Below, piece after piece: positions 62,078 through 64,000 of a DNA stretch of 64,000 nt. Every line of letters starts with the position of its first letter. Position 1 is the first letter of the stretch. A program made the translations under genes and the position numbers. The stretch covers positions 186,001 to 250,000 of the forward strand of contig NZ_JACNMJ010000001.1 in the NCBI RefSeq assembly GCF_014526325.1, in the 5' to 3' direction. The notes under the pieces were generated by a model. That model had not been told where the DNA came from. It did no database searches and worked only from the letters and a program-made list of their open reading frames with translations. Source of the DNA: Psychroserpens algicola. Lineage in GTDB: Bacteria; Bacteroidota; Bacteroidia; Flavobacteriales; Flavobacteriaceae.

Positions 62078-63976
62078 TTACTTTTTTAATTTAAGTATCA
62101 ACGATTGCAATGGCTTTAAGGATATCTTAGCCAAACCTTCGCCATTGGCAACCGTTAATTCTGTTGAGTATGAATCATTCAGTTGATCTGATAACTCATA
62201 CGATTGATTGTTTAATTCCCAAGTTTCTGTAATACCTTCCGGAATTTTGAGTTCAAAATCACGTCCGTTTTCGGCATCAAAATTGGACATTATAATTAAG
62301 TGTTCTTTGTCACTCCATCGAACAAACGACAAGACTTTATCATCATAATTTGGAGTATTTTCTCGGTTATAGTGATGGATATCCTGATAGTTTCCAGCCA
62401 ACGCAGAGCTTTGAATTGTAAAATTTAATAAGCGTTTGTAAAACTCACGAAGTTCTTTTTCTTCAGTGGTTGATTGTCCGCCATCAAACTGTTTATTATT
62501 AACCCATCTTACGAGGCTTGGCACACTTCCGTAGTCAAAAATTGAAGTCCGCGTCGGATCCCCAAAACCTAAATCTTCGGCGCCTGGCTCTCCAAATTCT
62601 TGTCCGAAATACACCATCGTTGGCGATGTACTTATAGTTGCAGATACAACCATTGCAGGCTTTCCTTTTTCGGCACTTCCAGCAAAATCGGGACTCGCTA
62701 TTCGTTGCTCATCATGATTTTCAAGGAAATGAAGCATATGATGTTCAATATCTTTTAAATCGTCTTGAATTGGCGGAATATTATCCGTTTTCCCGTGACC
62801 TTGCATGACATGTTTGATTGTATCATACAATTGTACTTTGTCGTAGAGGTAATCCATTTTTCCTTTTTTGATATAGTCTCTATACAAGCTTGGATTATAG
62901 ACTTCAGCTAACAAGAAAGCATCAGAATTTTTCATTTTGATATGTGAATTCATATAGCTCCAGAATTCGACAGGCACCATTTCGGCCATATCGTAGCGAA
63001 ATCCATCAACTCCTTTTGCTGTCCAATACAAGGTAATATCTTTAAATTTCTTCCAGGAACTCGGAACGGTTTTAGCTTTCCAAAACTCGAAATGGGCTTT
63101 ATAATCTTCGTTGTCAAACCCTTCTGGCAATTCATCAAAATCTTTATGACCATCAGGAGACACACCATAATTCACCTTTACAGTTTCATACCAATCGTAC
63201 ATATCTGGTTGTGATGCGCGTGAGCCATTGCCTGTCCATTTTGCTGGGTTTTCCTCAAATTTACCGTCGGCCATAGGATGATGTTCACCACCTAAAGGCT
63301 GATAACCATTTTTCCATTCTGGCACTTTAAAAGCCTCTCCAGGATTGTAATAAAAGTTATTGTTAACAGCGTAAGCTACTGTTGTATCATCTTCGGCACC
63401 AAAATCGGAAGCACCTTCAGGATTTGATGCACTTTGATAATTTCGAGCCACATGATTTGGAACGATATCAATGATCACTTTCAGACCAGCATTGTGCGAG
63501 CGCGCTATCAAGGCTTCAAACTCTTCTAAGCGATTGTCAACATCATCGGCTAAATCGGGATTTACATTATAGTAATCTTTAACCGCATAAGGTGAACCAG
63601 CACGTCCTTTAACGATATCTGGATCGTCATTAGAAATGCCATATTGCGTATAATCGGTAATGACATCATGATGCGGCACACCTGTATACCAAATATGAGT
63701 CACACCTAAATCTTTAATTTCTTTTAAAGCTTTATCGGTAAAATCGCTAAACTTTCCAACGCCATTTTCTTCGAGAGTACCCCAAGGTTTATTTGTAGTA
63801 TTTGTATTTCCAAAGAGTCTTGTAAAGACTTGATAAACGACTTCTTTTTTCTTCATGCTTTGTTTGGCCTCATTAACCGTTTGTTGGTGTTCAATATCCA
63901 TTTGTTTGGGTTCATTCTTACATCCAAAGAAACCAATCCATACTAGTGTAATTAAGATAAATTTTGTGTGTTTCAT
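62078..63976 (-). CDS. GH13 alpha-amylase family lipoprotein (second)
   Basis: 632 aa lipoprotein (FFGC, Cys19). VVYQVFTRLFGNTNTT opens the barrel; VIIDIVPNHVARN (I), GVDGFRYDMAEM (II), AFLLAEVYNPSLY (III) and FLENHDEQRI (IV) carry the catalytic Asp-Glu-Asp. The C-terminal beta domain ends KPLQSLILKLKK. First gene visible of the (-) starch operon; the remaining 24 bp to the window edge hold no recognisable promoter, so it may be cotranscribed with genes (probably SusC/D/E) beyond the edge. Confidence 0.9.
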   Translation of the reverse strand: MKHTKFILITLVWIGFFGCKNEPKQMDIEHQQTVNEAKQSMKKKEVVYQVFTRLFGNTNTTNKPWGTLEENGVGKFSDFTDKALKEIKDLGVTHIWYTGVPHHDVITDYTQYGISNDDPDIVKGRAGSPYAVKDYYNVNPDLADDVDNRLEEFEALIARSHNAGLKVIIDIVPNHVARNYQSASNPEGASDFGAEDDTTVAYAVNNNFYYNPGEAFKVPEWKNGYQPLGGEHHPMADGKFEENPAKWTGNGSRASQPDMYDWYETVKVNYGVSPDGHKDFDELPEGFDNEDYKAHFEFWKAKTVPSSWKKFKDITLYWTAKGVDGFRYDMAEMVPVEFWSYMNSHIKMKNSDAFLLAEVYNPSLYRDYIKKGKMDYLYDKVQLYDTIKHVMQGHGKTDNIPPIQDDLKDIEHHMLHFLENHDEQRIASPDFAGSAEKGKPAMVVSATISTSPTMVYFGQEFGEPGAEDLGFGDPTRTSIFDYGSVPSLVRWVNNKQFDGGQSTTEEKELREFYKRLLNFTIQSSALAGNYQDIHHYNRENTPNYDDKVLSFVRWSDKEHLIIMSNFDAENGRDFELKIPEGITETWELNNQSYELSDQLNDSYSTELTVANGEGLAKISLKPLQSLILKLKK

Positions 63977-64000
63977 TTGGGGTTAGTTTTTAAGTTTAAG

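Noticed and set aside
1-64000. CRISPR array, insertion sequence, prophage or integron
   Set aside because: No regularly spaced repeats, transposase, integrase, phage structural genes or paired terminal repeats were seen. Gene order is of ordinary chromosomal type.

Overview
The window is chromosomal DNA of a marine-type member of the Flavobacteriaceae (Bacteroidetes). The evidence is AT-rich coding sequence, SusC/SusD pairs, a mevalonate pathway, many short-lipobox lipoproteins, surface proteins beginning QVG(I/V)GTT right after the signal peptide, GH97/GH13 starch enzymes, and promoters of the Bacteroidetes type (TTTG, about 19 bp, TAnnTTTG). No rRNA, tRNA, insertion sequence, prophage or CRISPR array was seen. 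Coding density is very high; only 30332-30888 exceeds 300 bp without an evident conserved gene.

Layout. 1-7.4 kb (+): end of a TonB receptor, a SusD lipoprotein, a sodium:solute symporter, a degenerate phosphoesterase, a rhodanese, a TIGR04282 transferase, a nucleoside phosphorylase, then DUF547 and a TIGR04283 glycosyltransferase. The two transferase families mark arsenosugar-type loci. 7.5-13.3 kb (-): a nicotinamide-to-NMN salvage operon nrtR-prs-SIR2/TPR-phosphoesterase-nadV with three matching 21-bp operator candidates. 13.4-17.4 kb (-): outer-membrane proteins, a glycoside hydrolase lipoprotein and a second DUF547. 17.6-24.5 kb (+): flavoprotein, membrane iron-sulfur protein, a YwqK-like protein and three glycosyltransferases in overlapping order. 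24.5-30.3 kb (-): polyamine operon speA-speB-deoxyhypusine synthase homologue-GNAT/nitrilase with a long leader holding a small ORF. 30.9-33.2 kb (+): carboxypeptidase-regulatory-like protein, transglutaminase-like protein, cyclophilin. 33.2-38.1 kb (-): pseudouridine synthase, nitrilase, UbiA prenyltransferase and two mevalonate enzymes. 38.1-43.7 kb: surface protein and housekeeping genes. 43.1-48.7 kb (-): an outer-membrane phosphoesterase/barrel fusion with DUF2254 and a cyclase-like protein. 48.8-53.9 kb (-): selO, an OsmC fusion, egtB and egtD (thiol/redox operon). 54-57.7 kb: HD-Pycsar-type membrane effector and a GAF protein. 57.8-64 kb (-): starch/malto-oligosaccharide operon (two GH13, one GH97).

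How the genes work together. NadV and Prs make NMN from nicotinamide, ribose-5-phosphate and ATP under NrtR control; a SIR2-like protein embedded in the same operon could consume the NAD that is made. SpeA and SpeB make putrescine, which the deoxyhypusine-synthase homologue could convert to homospermidine. In the first operon, a nucleoside phosphorylase with an MTAP-like Asp in the base pocket sits between arsenosugar-type transferases and a cysteine-rich phosphoesterase fold that has lost metal ligands. All functions here come from reading motifs; no database search was run.
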